The position numbers and the translations under genes were made by a program. DNA of 64,000 bases from Microcebus murinus (lineage: Eukaryota; Chordata; Mammalia; Primates; Cheirogaleidae). Each line of letters begins with the position of its first letter. Position 1 is the first letter of the stretch. Positions 1-10,979 of this stretch are shown here, piece after piece. The notes beneath the pieces are model-generated. The model did no database searches. It saw only the letters and a program-made list of their open reading frames with translations, and had not been told where the DNA came from. The stretch is from positions 67,845,001 to 67,909,000 of the forward strand of contig NC_134112.1 in the NCBI RefSeq assembly GCF_040939455.1, read 5' to 3'.

Positions 1-1046
1 AATTACAACCACACCATTATGCTTAACTAAAATTGCCAATATGAATACCTTTTTACATAATACATTACATGTATACAAGAGAAAAAAGACCTGTTTCCTA
101 GTCTTTGACTTTCAGTAGAAAAAAATGTTATCACTAATGAGGATTTGAAAAATAATTTTCCTGGCAGAATATTAGCTCTAGAGACCAAAATCTTTTCTGA
201 ATACTTAAGATAGACTGAGTCAGTCAATGAGAAATTGCTAAATTTCTTTTATAAGAGTACTTTTTGGAAAGGAAGACAATTTGCTTGGTAGGAATTTGTA
301 GCTGGAAACATTGTTCATTACGAAAACATCAAGTTGCCTTGAGAAAGACTTTTAAAACTATCAGTGTTTTCAGGGGCCCTCATCAATGCACTAAGGAGCA
401 ACTTGTAGGCCCTAACCTTCTATAACTACCTATATAATGTTTGGATCTAAAAAGTAATTGGGGCTTCTCTGCTACATTGGTAATAGGTCACCAAGATATC
501 TGCATATGATGGAGTATAAGAAAATTTTGCATTCATTTTGGGCAGGCCTCTTTCTTTTCTAAGGAGAAAGAGTTTATCGTTCTTCAAATAGTCTTGGATT
601 AAACCTGTTTAGAAAAAAGAATCTTCTCTAATTAAATTGGTAGTTTTCTACCAATAGTAAACAAATTTGTCTGGTCTACATTCTCTAATCTATGCCTAGA
701 AAATAAGGCATTAGTCATTCTTCATTGGCCACTGTAGAGCACAGACAACTGTTTTCTTTCTAATCACAGACATATGCAAACATTCCTGAAAGTGCATTGT
801 TATTTTTAACATCTCTTATGCATTTATAGAGTCAGCATTTATGACTTCTTATATACTTTTAGTATAAAACAATGGTTATTCCCAACACCTTACATATACC
901 ATAATTACTTGAGAAAAGACAAAGTGAGAGCAGCTACAGAAGTAGCAAGATATATTTCACAAATAAAAACACAGCATACAAAAAATGGCAAGTTAGTGAT
1001 AATTGGTAGTGTGAACTCTTAATAATGTCCCACTTTGGGGTCCAAA
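1..1046 (-). other. TMEM168: TMEM168 3' UTR (partial)
   Basis: This is the stretch directly downstream of the TMEM168 stop codon on the minus strand. It is AT-rich, has no recognisable repeat and no long open frame that looks coding. No AATAAA signal in the minus direction is obvious before the left edge, so the polyadenylation site probably lies outside the window. The boundary is inferred from the position of the stop codon only. Confidence 0.55.
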
Positions 1047-1594
1047 TTAAGATTTGACAAGTTTGAAGCCTTGTCCTGTGTCCAGCACAGTAGGAAGAAA
1101 CCAACTCATTTTTAATCTTTTCAGGCACCTAAAACAAGTTTTGCAGATCCAAAAAAGGTTCAAACCACATAACCAATTTGCCAAATGTACCACAGGATAT
1201 GTAATACGAGGAAAGTGTAACATCCAGTGCTTGGCCACGTCGCTTCCTGTTGGCAAATGCAGAGTGTAGTCACTCCACCGTTTTGACACACCATATACTG
1301 CTTTCACTGTGCGTCCCTTCTCAGTCCAGCAGATGTTATTACAGGAATTGCAGTTATATTCTACCCAGTCTCTTGTAAAGTCACCCAGCTGCGGTGGGTC
1401 AGCTTCTTCAACATCTACTGTCTTTACCATCTCCGCTCCTTGCACTGCAATATACTGGTCATTAATTTTTCTCACTTCTTTCACCCAAGGGGTTGAATTC
1501 TCACTGTCTAGTACGATGATAAGCCGGGAACAGAAGGAACCATTCTTTTCTCTCCACCATTCTAAGAGTGTGTCAAGGCGTAGTATGTCTCCAC
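1047..1594 (-). CDS. TMEM168: TMEM168 last coding exon (residues 515-696)
   Basis: This terminal coding exon of TMEM168 supplies the last two bases of codon 515, residues 516-696 and a TAA stop. The acceptor at 1595-1596 reads ...TTGTTCACAG on the minus strand. The segment starts [14 protein letters not shown], continues [11 protein letters not shown] (538-548) and a cysteine cluster CNSCNNIC (596-603), and has one hydrophobic segment near 646-669 followed by a basic tail ending KLVKS. The sequence is almost identical to human TMEM168 as I recognise it. The open frame runs on past 1594 into the intron, but that part is intronic. The LDSENS motif sits where caspase-like peptidases have DSCHS, so the nucleophile position is a glutamate here (see findings). 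Confidence 0.95.
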
Positions 1595-1864
1595 CTGTGA
1601 ACAAGAGAAAATTCAAGAGCAATAATTTCTGGAGCTTCTCTTGTTTTAAGTATATTTTCATTAAATTCTTAGAATAAGCAAAAAAAAAAGTGTTCAAAAG
1701 ATTCTTTCAAAGTATCTTTTCAGAAGATATTTTAAAAAACAAATTTTCAACTTGAGGCAAAAAAAAAATCCTCCTTACGTAAAGGGATATGCTAGTATAA
1801 ATTAAATGGTTTTACATTTTAAATTTAGTGAAAACAATTATACAGGAAAGCTAACATTCTACAG

Positions 1865-2198
1865 CAGGGGCAGGTAAAGATGACTAATGGGTCAAATCCT
1901 GCCTGCCACCTGTTTTTATGTGACCTAAAAGCTAAGAACTGACTTTATGTTTTCACATGATTGAAAGAAAAGCGAAGAGTAATATTTTGTGATGTGTGAA
2001 ATCACATGATGTTTAAATATCATATAATTATTTCCACAAATAACATTTTATTAGAACACAACCACTCTCATTCATTCACAATCTGTCTATGGCTGCTTTC
2101 ACTTTACAACAGCAGAGCTGAGTAACTGCAACAGGGATCTTATGGCCCACAAAGCCAAAAATATTTGGCCTGGTGCAGAACAAGTTTGCTGACCCCTG
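1865..2198 (-). mobile_element. hAT-type non-autonomous DNA transposon (Charlie-like)
   Basis: The 334-bp element starts CAGGGGCAG and ends GACCCCTG, with the common mammalian phrases 'aagtttgctgacccctg' and 'tggctgctttcac'. The flanking 8-mers 1857-1864 (ttctacag) and 2199-2206 (ttctaaac) match at 6 of 8 positions, as expected for a decayed hAT target duplication. The exact family name is not assigned. It lies in the last TMEM168 intron. Confidence 0.75.
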
Positions 2199-2788
2199 TT
2201 CTAAACCCTTGATAAATCAATGTTTCCTTAATCTTCTCATATGTAGGTACCTACCAAATAAAACACTCTTCTTACCTATATAAGAATAAGTTTAAGAATG
2301 GATTTATATTTAGATCAATTTTATACCTGAAGAACAGCAAATAATTTTTAAAAATATACCCCAAAAGTTCTAAAGTAAATAAATTTCTGACCTAGAAATC
2401 TATCTTACAACTAGCTAGTAAGTTTTACATCTGGTTCATTGTGAATTGTTTTTTGCATTAATTTTGACTCTTAAGTATGCTACATTAAAATATTATTTAT
2501 ATTGATTATTGAGTTTTTTAGCACTCCCTTAAGTTTTATGCCTGAGGGAATTGCCACTCTCACCTCACCCTATTCCTGGCCCTGTATTGATGGTATGTTG
2601 ATGCAATCATTCAAATTATAGGAATCTACCCTAAGGAAAACATACAAGTAGGAACAAAAAATTACATATAAAGATCTTCCCACTGCTATCTAGGTACAGT
2701 AAAATCTGAAACAGAGGAAACAGAAATAAATCATGGCATAAAACCTTAGGGGGGAATTTTATAATACAATATTTACAAAGGAATTTTA

Positions 2789-3090
2789 GGCCATGATTGG
2801 TGGCTCATGTCTATAATCCCATCAGTTCGGGAGGCTGAAGTGGGAGGATTGCCTGAGACCAAAGAGTTCAAGACAAGCCTGAGCAACAGAGCGAGACCCT
2901 GGCTCTACAAAAAAATTAAAAAATAAGCCAGCCAGGCGTGGTGGCATGAACTTATAATCCTAGCTACTGGGGAGACTGAGAAGGACTGCTTGAGCATAGG
3001 AGCTTGAGTTTGCAGTGAACTATGATCAGACTACTGCACTCCAGCCTGGATGACAGAGTGAGAGGCTATCTCAAAACAAAAACAAACAAA
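2789..3090 (+). repeat. Alu SINE, dimeric, old
   Basis: This has the Alu layout: a GGCCATGATTGGTGGCTCA start, a left-arm 'gagaccaaagagttcaaga' block, a mid A-rich linker near 2905-2925, a right arm with 'ccaggcgtggtggc' and a terminal 'ctgcactccagcctgg' block, then an A-rich tail with CAAA units. It is diverged, resembling an AluJ-age copy. Its first 37 bases plus 13 bases of flank are duplicated exactly at 3710-3759. Confidence 0.9.
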
Positions 3091-3099
3091 AGAAACAAA

Positions 3100-5600
3100 A
3101 TGAAAATTTTAATGAGAAAATGTCTATATTAGGGGAAAAAGTAAGACATAAAAGCATTATCTACAAAAATTATAGTAGTAGCTACTGTTGGGTGTCTGAT
3201 TTTCAGGTGGTTTTTAAAATACTTTTCTAAAATTTTTACATTGGATGTATTTTTATAATTAGAAAAGGTTTTAATATGCTACACTTCACTAACACAAGAT
3301 CCAACAACTTAACTTCAGAATGTACATATCTACCAGGAGCAACTGTCCTCTTTGTTAAACCATCAAAATGATATCACTAGAGAATTTATTGGATTTGATT
3401 AGTAATATGACCTCTAAAGCCAAAATATGTCATATTAGTTATGTGTAGTTAATATTCTTTCATTCATCAGCCTACTATATCTTAAAACTCTGAAAATGAA
3501 CACCTTGTTTTATGAATTGCTCCAACACTCATGCATATCATCTCAGAGCCACTATTTCAATATATGGTCTCCACATATTACTAATGTGTTGCTTCACTTA
3601 TACCTCCAGAAGATACTACTTTTTCAAAAATGGCCAAATGCCAACCTCTCATTATTGCTAGGTATATTAAATTTCTCGAGAGATCAGAGGATGACACAGA
3701 TTATAAGAGCAAAGGAATTTTAGGCCATGATTGGTGGCTCATGTCTATAATCCCATCAGCCAATTATACAAGGGAATTCCCAATTATACAATGGCTATTA
3801 TACAAATGCCATCTGTCACAAAACATCATTACTCAACATGCCATCCATAACTATTTCAATAAATATTCTTTAGCACGTTCTTCCCTAATTCTCTTATATA
3901 AATGCTCTTTAGAAATCAACAAGACTTAAAGCAACATTAAGGCCTTTTAAACTATTTCTCTTCTCTTGTTTAGCTCAGCCTTCTCCCATGAATAGGTTCT
4001 ATGCTGCATTTGGCTTTTGGCCCAGATGCAAAGTGCTTACATTTATCTCAGATAACAGCCATCTGATGCATTTCAAGTAATTGAGACTGCTTTTTAAAGG
4101 CTTTATCTGTGATAAACTGCTTTATAGATTATCTACATTTTTCTCATTTATTTCTGTCTCTCTTGTAATTACCATAATTGTTTTTTACCCTCAAGCAAAG
4201 AGGAAAAATACAGGTTCCATATTATGAAACCCAATAAATGTAAGAAGACTACATATTCTAAGTACTATGGCATGGGGGGCAAAGATAGATTCTTTTTCCC
4301 ACAGTGATAATTAATTCTGGACCTGTTTTTAACTTGCTAACTCAAGTAAAACCCAGTCATGACGTTTCCTATTTCAAAGGTTGGTAGAAAGATGACTATT
4401 AATAAATGTGCAGAGCTTAAAGCTCTTAGTCACTTCATTTGGAATAGATTAAAGCATTTTCCTCAGGGCAGGGTGTTCAATACTATTTCTGAGACAGAAT
4501 CCTATGTCTGACGCAGTCCAGACTATGAACTAACTGAAAAGAAGCCTTCTGGTCCTGGTTCAACTTGGTTACCTGCAAGTGAGCCAGGTGCCTCAGGCCA
4601 GGACAGTATATAATTGCTGAATTATGAGATAAAACCTACTGCTTCTCAGGAAGGGGAGGGCAGTGTGAAGCTATGCTTTCTCCATTATTTATTCATATTT
4701 TACTTTTATAATAAAATCTCTGATAAAGTTACACAGGAACAAATCCTGGTTAATAGAGGAATTCTGTATGGTCAATTTATTAGTAGCATACTTAAAAAAA
4801 ATTATAAAGATATCATTCCAGAATATATCTGTTAAACATTTATCTAAATATAACAGGTCTTCAAAAATTATTCCTAACTCATGATAAATAAAAATTTAAA
4901 ACACTGATTTATATACTGTTTATCTTAGTGTCTTACTTTTCCTAGAAAAAGAGAAAGGTGATATATTAGTAAACTGAACATCTAGAATTTATTTCCAAAA
5001 GCATCTTTTAAAAATACTTGAAATAAATTTTAAAATATTTAACAAGAAAAATGCAAAATGTAAACTTCTTGAAAAATGTTTATATTAGGTAATAAATCCT
5101 TCATGTAAAAATACACAAAAAGCTTCCTCTTAAAATTTCTTATGCATATATCCCATGTTACTTTTAAGTATTATATCTACCAAAAGTATCCTTTTTTCCT
5201 CATTTGATCTAGGGAGAGTTGTTTTAAGCATTGCATTAAGTTTCCATAATCAGTCTCTGCTTTTAGGTCTAAAATTCTATTTCTGTAAAGCTTTTTGAAT
5301 TGACTAAAACTTTTTCTCTTGTGCTCTGAGAGTTAGTATACACAGTATGCTACACTTTACATGGAATTAAAGTAGCCATAAAGGTTAAAAAGTCATTTTC
5401 TACATTGTGATTAAACAGTTATAAGTCAAGTAAATAGTTTTTTTATAAACTATGTTTGAGTAGTTTTAGTGTTGAGTACTTTTTTACAATTCTAATTTTT
5501 TAGAAATGGCTGATTGATGCTAACAAATATATCTACTTAACCAGAACATGCCATTTCTCTATGATCCTGGCTTTTACCCTTGGAGACAACATGGGGGAAA
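3100..5600. other. TMEM168 intron 4, mostly unassigned
   Basis: This is AT-rich intronic DNA. Apart from the 50-bp duplicated segment at 3710-3759, I see no confident repeat or gene. Open frames here are short and lack coding character. Confidence 0.5.
3710..3759 (+). repeat. 50-bp exact copy of 2776-2825 (Alu 5' end plus flank)
   Basis: All 50 bases are identical to 2776-2825, beginning caaaggaatttt and ending atcccatcag. The copy includes 13 bases of the upstream Alu's non-Alu flank, so it is not an independent Alu insertion. It is directly followed by two near-copies of caattatacaa (3760-3795). Confidence 0.95.
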
Positions 5601-5604
5601 AATA

Positions 5605-5848
5605 CATTTTACGGGTCAGGCATAGGCAGGCTTGAATCATGGTTCTATCACTTAGTGTATCATCATAGATAAGCTAAATAACCACTTTCAGCTTCCATTT
5701 CATGCTTTGAAAAACGAAGGTTAACAGAAGTGATGGTATCTATCTCAAAGGATTTCACATAAAGATTATATCTATTAATAACAACATATGTAAAGTACTA
5801 AGCACAATAGCTAATGCTTAAAATATGCCCAATAAATGTTCACCTTCA
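5605..5848 (+). repeat. MIR SINE fragment
   Basis: This follows the MIR order: a 'cttgaatcatggttctatcac' start, a 'cttccatttcatgctttgaaaa' core, and an 'aagtactaagcacaatagctaatgct...aataaatgtt' 3' tail. Confidence 0.8.
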
Positions 5849-6574
5849 CTCTTTCTAGACAATCACTGAGATACTGAATATTTATTTGCAAAAGTGAAAA
5901 ATTTCAAAAAAGTATTTCTCTTTATAATAAAACCCCAGTTACAAATCTGGCATGAAATTTGTGAGATCACGCTGACTTCAAATCATCTTTACTTTAACCT
6001 TGAGTTTGTTTCCTCCTGGACTTCTTGTAGTAACAGCTTTGCTTGTGTTTTTCTATACTACTTCTGTTTATCTTTTTCTTTGACTTGAATCTACATTTCC
6101 ACTTATACTTTATGATGTTACTGTGTGTGTTCTTGGTTTGAAACATCTAAAATCTTTCATGAAAAAAAAAAAGCAGGCTATAGTTAAATCTAAAAGAACT
6201 ATTTCAATCTAAAATAAGAAAAATTGCTTTGTTTTTTCATGATTCATTCAATGTCTTCATCTACCTATCAGTTACCCAAGGATCCCCTACTATGTGTGTG
6301 ATAGGTCCTAAGCAAATAACAATTTATAAAACAAAACCCTAGACTTATGGGGTCTGTATTATAGCTGGGAAGACTGACATATTTATATATTATATAGAGA
6401 GATATCATTTCTCTCTTGGCAGTAACTTTTGAGAAAGAAAGTATTTTTTCCACATATGCATGTAAACCAAAATTATGTTGTCTTTTTTTAAACAGCCTAA
6501 AAGCATCCAAAAAATGCAAAAAAAAAAAAACTTACAGAATTTTATATCTTAGAATAAAACTCAATGACCATTTA

Positions 6575-6705
6575 ATATTACGGCCTCATTTTACAGATGA
6601 GAAAATTAAAGCCACAAGAAGTTAAGTCACTTATCTAAAATAACACTGTTGCAGCAAATTAGGTCCAGAAACAAGGTCTCCTGACTAAGTACTATCATCA
6701 CATTG
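6575..6705 (-). repeat. MIR SINE fragment
   Basis: The phrases 'cattttacagatgagaaaattaaag', 'ttaagtcacttatctaa' and 'caaggtctcctgac' match the complement orientation of the MIR core. Confidence 0.7.
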
Positions 6706-7121
6706 CCTGCTGTTAAAAATATTGAGCTTTCTAATGTAAATAAAACTACACATGTGAAGGACTACTGAAATCTGTATTCATAACATTTAAAGACAAAAAT
6801 ATTAGTCAAAAAAGTTTATCAGCATCTGAAACAAATTTCATAATTCTGAAAATACTTTAAAGGGAAACTGATTCAGTCTGAAATCAATTTTTTTTCTAAT
6901 TATGTCTAGAAGACATAATTCTCAAAACCTTATTAGAGATTATTAAAATTATGCTAAACAGGTATGCTAAAGAAAAGAAAAACAATGGTTATATGTATAG
7001 TTGGTAAACTATGAAATGGAAAAAATTAAGAATCCTAGAAATGTAATGTCTCTGTGTGAATAACAGATTTCCATCAATATGTGTATCTTCACAATAGTGA
7101 AACTGTCAAAGGTGAATTTAC

Positions 7122-7396
7122 CTGCTAGAGCCCACTCTCCTGTTCCGTGGGTGTGTCCACTGTAATACAAAACATATGTATCATGTCTTGGTCCATCCAC
7201 AGTCCGAAGTTCAAGGAAAGCTTTCAGTTTGGAATGTAGAGTATCAAACGACAGTCCACTTGTGGAATAGTCACATCCATAGGTCTCAATCATATGATAC
7301 GCAAAAAATCTTTGGATAGCGTTGAGCATGCCAGTAGACCTCAAATTTAACTCCTGTACATGTTCTGGTGGAAGTAATGTTGGCTGACCATCAGGA
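7122..7396 (-). CDS. TMEM168: TMEM168 internal coding exon (residues 423-515)
   Basis: The exon is 275 nt, bounded by an acceptor (CTACTTCAG, AG at 7397-7398) and a donor (CTCTAGCAG then GTAAAT, GT at 7120-7121). It starts in codon 423 and ends after the first base of codon 515, and both phases match the neighbouring exons exactly. It encodes [14 protein letters not shown] through GTGEWALAG. The region 494-511 reads [18 protein letters not shown]. This is a predicted beta strand ending in SGH, the form of the histidine motif of caspase/metacaspase-type folds. No transmembrane segment is present, so this exon encodes a soluble domain. Identity with TMEM168 is clear; the fold assignment is inference. 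Confidence 0.95.
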
Positions 7397-7399
7397 CTG

Positions 7400-8790
7400 A
7401 AGTAGGAGAAAAAATAATTATTTTGGTGTTTAAGAAGTATTCATTCTACGTCACATTCTCATCTATAATTTCTAATTGATTAAGAATCACAACAGTTGCT
7501 AACTACATAGCAGAATTTTAAAAAATATTTTCTAAATTCCTATAGTGCTAAAAATTAAGCTTAGAAAATCAAGACCTGGTTTCTAAAAATTGTATTTCCT
7601 ATCATTAAAACAATAACCAAACTAAAATCTGGGACAATATATCCAAATGTAGAGACAGTTCTATTCTTATATATTTTTTTACTAAATGACAGATATTGGA
7701 CAAGACTTCTAAAAGCAGAAGTAGGATTTATAGTTTAAAGAAAATCTGGGTGGGACTATAAAGAAATAACTTTTTATTCTTGAGAAAAAAATTTTACCAT
7801 ACAAAATATGAAAGCAATATTTTAATTATATATTTAACTTATGTATTGAAAAATACAGTCTTTATAAAGTTGGGTTCAAGTTTTACTAGAGGTTAAATGA
7901 TACCTCAAGTATCATAGAAGAAATGATAGAAGAAATTATTAATGACATTTAAAAACAGTTATTAAAATTTAGGTCCATTGCCTTATATTATTCAACACTA
8001 ACTGAAGACCTAGATCTGATCCTGGGACAAATGAAAAATGGTAAAGACGATAACCAAGTCTTGTAACTAACAAAATAACATCAATATTGAGGGGAAAAAA
8101 ATCATCACTCCTACCTAGCAAAGGGATTTCTATCAGGAATTTTGAAAACTTTAGATTTTGCTTCATGTATCATCAATCCTATTCTAAAAAATACTTTGGT
8201 TTTCATTAAAACATTTTGTTCTATACTTGTAACATTTAAAAGTCACAAAAAAGTAAAAGAATAAGCAATACATAAAAAAAAAACTATAATGGAGTAAAAA
8301 TCTAACTGAATATTACTATTCCCACGCATTCTTTCTTAGAGTTGTCACATCTGACTTTAGGGGACCCTTCCAAATCTGTTTCTTTCACTTCTCATGAAAA
8401 CTTTCAACTTATTAATCAAGCCTTTAACATGGAGAAAAATATTTCCTACAAATATTCTATTTTGGGGGTTTTATGTTAAATATTTGAAATCAGATAAAAA
8501 TTTTTGATATTGAGGATCTACCCTCAAAAGAAAGTACAATGAAAACTTGGTCGTCAAAATTCATTAACAGCAAAGGACTGTCTTTTTGTTTTCTATTTTA
8601 AAGGTATTTAGCTACAAAATAAAAATAAAAATGTAGCAATAATTATACATTTATACATTTGTCTCACACATTTGGGGGTAAAAATTATTTTGGAATAAAA
8701 CTTCAATCAAATATTTATTAAACTTCTGCCAATTTTTTTAATTCCTGGTATTTGTATGGCATTTTTCAGTTTGCAGAATGTTTTTCCACT
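7400..8790. other. TMEM168 intron 3, unassigned
   Basis: This is AT-rich intronic sequence. I see no repeat family, coding exon or structured RNA that I can support. Confidence 0.4.
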
Positions 8791-8804
8791 CATATTTTCT
8801 TATT

Positions 8805-8950
8805 AGCTCTTCATAAAATTCCTGAGATGAGCAGAATAGGTATTACCATGTACATTTTAAATAAAGACACTGAGGTTCAGAGTTAAAATTTGCCTAAGGT
8901 AACACAGAATTCTGGCCTCTAAGGCCCAGTGCACATTCTATTATATTTCA
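8805..8950 (-). repeat. MIR SINE fragment
   Basis: The blocks 'gatgagcagaataggtattacc', 'agacactgaggttcagag' and 'cctaaggtaacacag' follow the MIR core in complement orientation. Confidence 0.7.
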
Positions 8951-9257
8951 ATATGTTGTTCCACAGAACATTTTCTTACGCTACTTCCTTTAGGGTAGGA
9001 CCTTTCCTTAGAAAACTTACTCATATTTTCTGATTTCTAACTAATATATAACTTAATCATATTTATCAAAATATTTAAAGTGAACCCTGAATATTATATT
9101 ATCACTTGGAGTAGATTTCTAAAAATTTGGAATAAAGAAATACAACAGTTATGTTTTGAAAATATAGTTTTGAAAAGTTATTTTATATCTATATTCATAT
9201 AAATATTAAGAAAATGTTATAAATCAGGTAATTATTAACTATACTAGATTACTGTAC

Positions 9258-9400
9258 CTGCAGAAGTTGGTGGGAATCACAATAGCATATCCAACAGATG
9301 TTCCTCCTAAACAGTTACCCAACTCATGGAAGAGCCCATGAGCCATAGATTCCAATGGCAAAACAATTAGAAACATGCTCAAGAAGATTCCATTTGCTGG
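9258..9400 (-). CDS. TMEM168: TMEM168 internal coding exon (residues 376-423)
   Basis: This 143-nt exon has an acceptor ending TTTTAG (AG at 9401-9402) and a donor CTGCAG then GTACAG (GT at 9256-9257). It joins in phase 0 to the upstream exon and ends after two bases of codon 423. It encodes [20 protein letters not shown] and then [19 protein letters not shown] up to NFCS. The first 20 residues form the last hydrophobic segment of the membrane region; after it the chain leaves the membrane and enters the C-terminal soluble domain. A solo LTR in sense orientation ends 244 bp upstream of this exon. Confidence 0.95.
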
Positions 9401-9643
9401 CTAAAAGAAATTCAAAACATGTTTACACGGTATGTGTGGATGTATTTATGTTTATGTGCATATATATTGATATACATATCAATTCACATTTTTATCTCTA
9501 CTTTCAAAAAGGATAAAAAGGAAAATAATGATCTAAAGACAATTGTAAGTTAAAACAGACAAGTACACATGAGCTAACTAGCACAATGAACCCTAAATTT
9601 ATCTCTAAGATTCTTGGAAGTTGCAGCAAAACACAGCACCTAA

Positions 9644-10223
9644 TGGTCGTGGCCCAATTGCAGGACAGGGGATGAACACATAGCACATAGACATAAGACA
9701 CAAACAGACAGAGTCGGCTGCAGTCCCAGAAAATAAAGTACACAGACACGAGACACAGTAAAGACTGCAGCACTGTAAGGTGCCAGTCGTTTTATTTATA
9801 TACAGTTTAACTGGGCAAGCGTCCTGCAGCTATTTTCTCATGCTAGCTATTTTCCCAGCTACTTTTTGGTACATGACTTCCCATGGCCAACAACACCTGC
9901 TTCTCCAGTCAAAGCAAAAAAGTATGGCCTTCTACAAGACGGTGCCTCTTTGATGTCTGATACTGCTTGCAGATAACAAAAAATCTCGGCTCGAGTGCAA
10001 GACCACAAGCCCTTGGCCATCCTGCAGCGCCTGGCATCGCGTGCAGGATACCAGACAACTTTGGCTCACATGCAAGACCGCAGGTTCTTGGCCATTTGCC
10101 CAGAGAAACAGTTCTTTCAGCCAGTCAACAAGCCATGTCCTGCTAATTGTGGGAACAAGCAATGGGCTCCCGTTCTGCTGACCTTGGGTCTCGGCCAATC
10201 TGACCCAGGGACGCCTTGCCTCA
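9644..10223 (-). mobile_element. Solo LTR of an endogenous retrovirus (betaretrovirus-like)
   Basis: The element is 580 bp and, on the minus strand, starts TGAGGCAAGG and ends CACGACCA, so it has TG...CA ends. It is flanked by a perfect 5-bp target duplication, CCTAA (9639-9643 and 10224-10228). On the minus strand, TATATAAATAAAA (complement of 9790-9802) overlaps an AATAAA signal (9791-9796), a layout seen in class II LTRs. It is followed by a T/G-rich R-U5 stretch. The U3 part contains an imperfect 33-bp direct repeat (9988-10020 and 10063-10095, 26 of 33 identical). There are no viral genes. It lies in TMEM168 intron 2 in the same orientation as the gene. The family name is not assigned. 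Confidence 0.85.
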
Positions 10224-10334
10224 CCTAACATTTTTAAAAATTTGTCAATATCCTATCCAAAATAAAAAACAAAAACATAGTCACTCTTTGATATGACATA
10301 GAAAAGCCAGAAAACAAAGCTCTTATTAAAACTC

Positions 10335-10364
10335 ACATGCCTTTATGTCACATGCCTTTATGTC
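10335..10364. repeat. 15-bp tandem duplication (2 copies)
   Basis: acatgcctttatgtc occurs twice in direct succession with no mismatch, in otherwise unassigned intronic sequence. Confidence 0.85.
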
Positions 10365-10979
10365 ATTTTTCAAATAACATATTGATATACTAGGGTACTT
10401 TAGAAAGAGCTCATCTTTTTCTGTGAAAAAGTCCAAAATTGGAATAAAATCTTAAGGTAAGACCCTAAAGGTATCAAAATGAATTTCATTCTTGTGATAC
10501 AGTTTACCTTTGTAAAGCACTGAACTCTCTATACATTTAAATTCAAAATGTTAACAAAAAAGGAAACAAATATTAAGGACATTTAAGCATTCTAAAAGCA
10601 GAATGGAAAGCAGGTAGAAGAAATATTAAAAGGAGGCAGCAATTAGGTATTGTAATAAAAAAGCAGAAAAAATTAAAGGACCCATTTAAGTGAAAATAAA
10701 ATGAAAGGATGACAGTCACTTAGTCCTGAACTGTACCTTTAGAATACTAACACTATTCCACATTCTTTCTATATTGTTACAGCACATACTCCATGCCTAT
10801 GTGCATGAATACACATTCTTAACATTAGGTGGTTCATCTATCAAAAATTTTAATAAAAAGTAGAAAATTTACTCCCACAACAGAAAAATGGTTATAATGC
10901 CCTATGTTCATACATCCTATTTTATCAATTATACAACAAAGTATATGCTCTATTTAGAAACACTGAAAAATACAAATAA

